Source: Streptomyces sp. NBC_01549 (GTDB lineage Bacteria; Actinomycetota; Actinomycetes; Streptomycetales; Streptomycetaceae). Taken from it: DNA of 64,000 nucleotides. Shown here one piece after another: positions 63,706 through 64,000 of the stretch. The notes below the pieces were generated by a model. It saw only the letters and a list, made by a program, of their open reading frames with translations. It searched no databases and was not told where the DNA came from. The translations under genes and the position numbers were made by a program. The stretch lies in NCBI RefSeq assembly GCF_026339955.1, contig NZ_JAPEPW010000001.1, positions 5,451,001-5,515,000 on the forward strand. The letters are read 5' to 3'. Every line of letters starts with the position of its first letter. Within the stretch, counting starts at the first letter, position 1.

Positions 63706-63942
63706 GTGGTTTTGGGGTTCTCGATCGCCCTGATCGTCTTCAGCCTGCTGCTGATGCTGCTTGTGCTGATGCACAAGGGGAAGGGCGGCGGCCTCTCCGA
63801 CATGTTCGGTGGCGGCATGCAGTCGTCCGTCGGTGGCTCCTCGGTCGCCGAGCGCAACCTCGACCGCATCACCGTGGTGCTCGGTCTGCTCTGGTTCGCG
63901 TGCATTGTCGTGCTCGGCATCCTGATGAAGGTCAACAACTGA
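63706..63942 (+). CDS. secG: Preprotein translocase subunit SecG
   Basis: This protein of 78 residues starts at GTG 63706 with GAGGAAG 12 bases upstream. Two membrane helices (GFSIALIVFSLLLMLLVLM and ITVVLGLLWFACIVVLGIL) flank the conserved cytosolic loop GKGGGLSDMFGGGMQSSVGGS. SecG aids SecA-driven translocation through SecYE. The upstream frame to 63610 is non-coding. The window ends 58 bases after the stop in sequence with no clear feature. Confidence 0.95.
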   Translation: MVLGFSIALIVFSLLLMLLVLMHKGKGGGLSDMFGGGMQSSVGGSSVAERNLDRITVVLGLLWFACIVVLGILMKVNN

Positions 63943-64000
63943 TCACCGACCGACATCGGTACGGCAGCACAACTGCACATTAGGCAAGCACATTCCGCAC

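Overview
The window is chromosomal DNA from a Streptomyces or a very close relative. It is strongly GC-rich with G/C-biased third codon positions and many GTG starts. Its gene set is typical of the genus: whiA with gluP/yvcK, rapZ and uvrC; a WhiJ/AbaA-type triad (ATPase, HTH protein, DUF397); a mycothiol-dependent isomerase family protein; TerD/TerC genes; and a gap-pgk-tpiA-secG run. From memory this resembles the S. coelicolor region around SCO1944-SCO1966, with a more variable left part. No rRNA, canonical tRNA, prophage, insertion sequence or CRISPR array was seen.

Layout. 1-9.8 kb: accessory and housekeeping singletons. These are a 5'-truncated acyltransferase-like gene, an S4 RNA-binding protein, family 5 uracil-DNA glycosylase, a frameshifted prolyl iminopeptidase, a nucleotidyltransferase, a conserved protein followed by two tRNA-like RNAs, a FUSC membrane protein, a P450 and a DUF899 protein. 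9.9-15.1 kb: an ABC exporter and the WhiJ-like triad around a palindromic divergent promoter, then a 9-bp minisatellite. 15.1-30.7 kb: mixed metabolism and regulation. This holds MocR/AhpD, an orphan gltD, DUF1772, DUF2293, a CBS protein, CorA, a methyltransferase, psuG-psuK for pseudouridine breakdown, VOC and cupin proteins, an MFS pump, Ogt, a secreted glycerophosphodiesterase and an MHYT sensor. 30.8-38.2 kb: uvrB, then a stress/metal block of terD, a TerD-fusion gene, terC under a yybP-ykoY (Mn2+) riboswitch, and a ChaA antiporter. 38.3-44.7 kb: an MHS transporter, aroQ, a polar amino-acid ABC operon, an MBL-fold hydrolase and a mycothiol-enzyme-like gene. 44.9-57.1 kb: uvrA, a sugar kinase with its LacI repressor, a Rieske lipoprotein, an unrecognised regulator-like gene, then the tightly overlapping uvrC-rapZ-gluP-whiA operon. 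57.3-64 kb: a large secreted M14 carboxypeptidase, then gap, pgk, tpiA and secG.

Two themes recur. First, translational coupling by 4-base GTGA/ATGA overlaps is common (psuG-psuK, the ABC operon, lacI-kinase, uvrC-rapZ-gluP, ATPase-hypothetical). Second, many genes have a TANNNT -10-like hexamer ending 6-8 bases before the start codon. This suggests leaderless mRNAs, including those of four DNA-repair genes (udgB, ogt, uvrB, uvrC).

The least conventional features are the conserved protein with its tRNA-like RNA pair at 4.3-5.4 kb and the Mn riboswitch whose aptamer strand doubles as an anti-Shine-Dalgarno sequence. Also notable are the 30-bp palindrome in front of lacI and several short tandem repeats inside or between genes.
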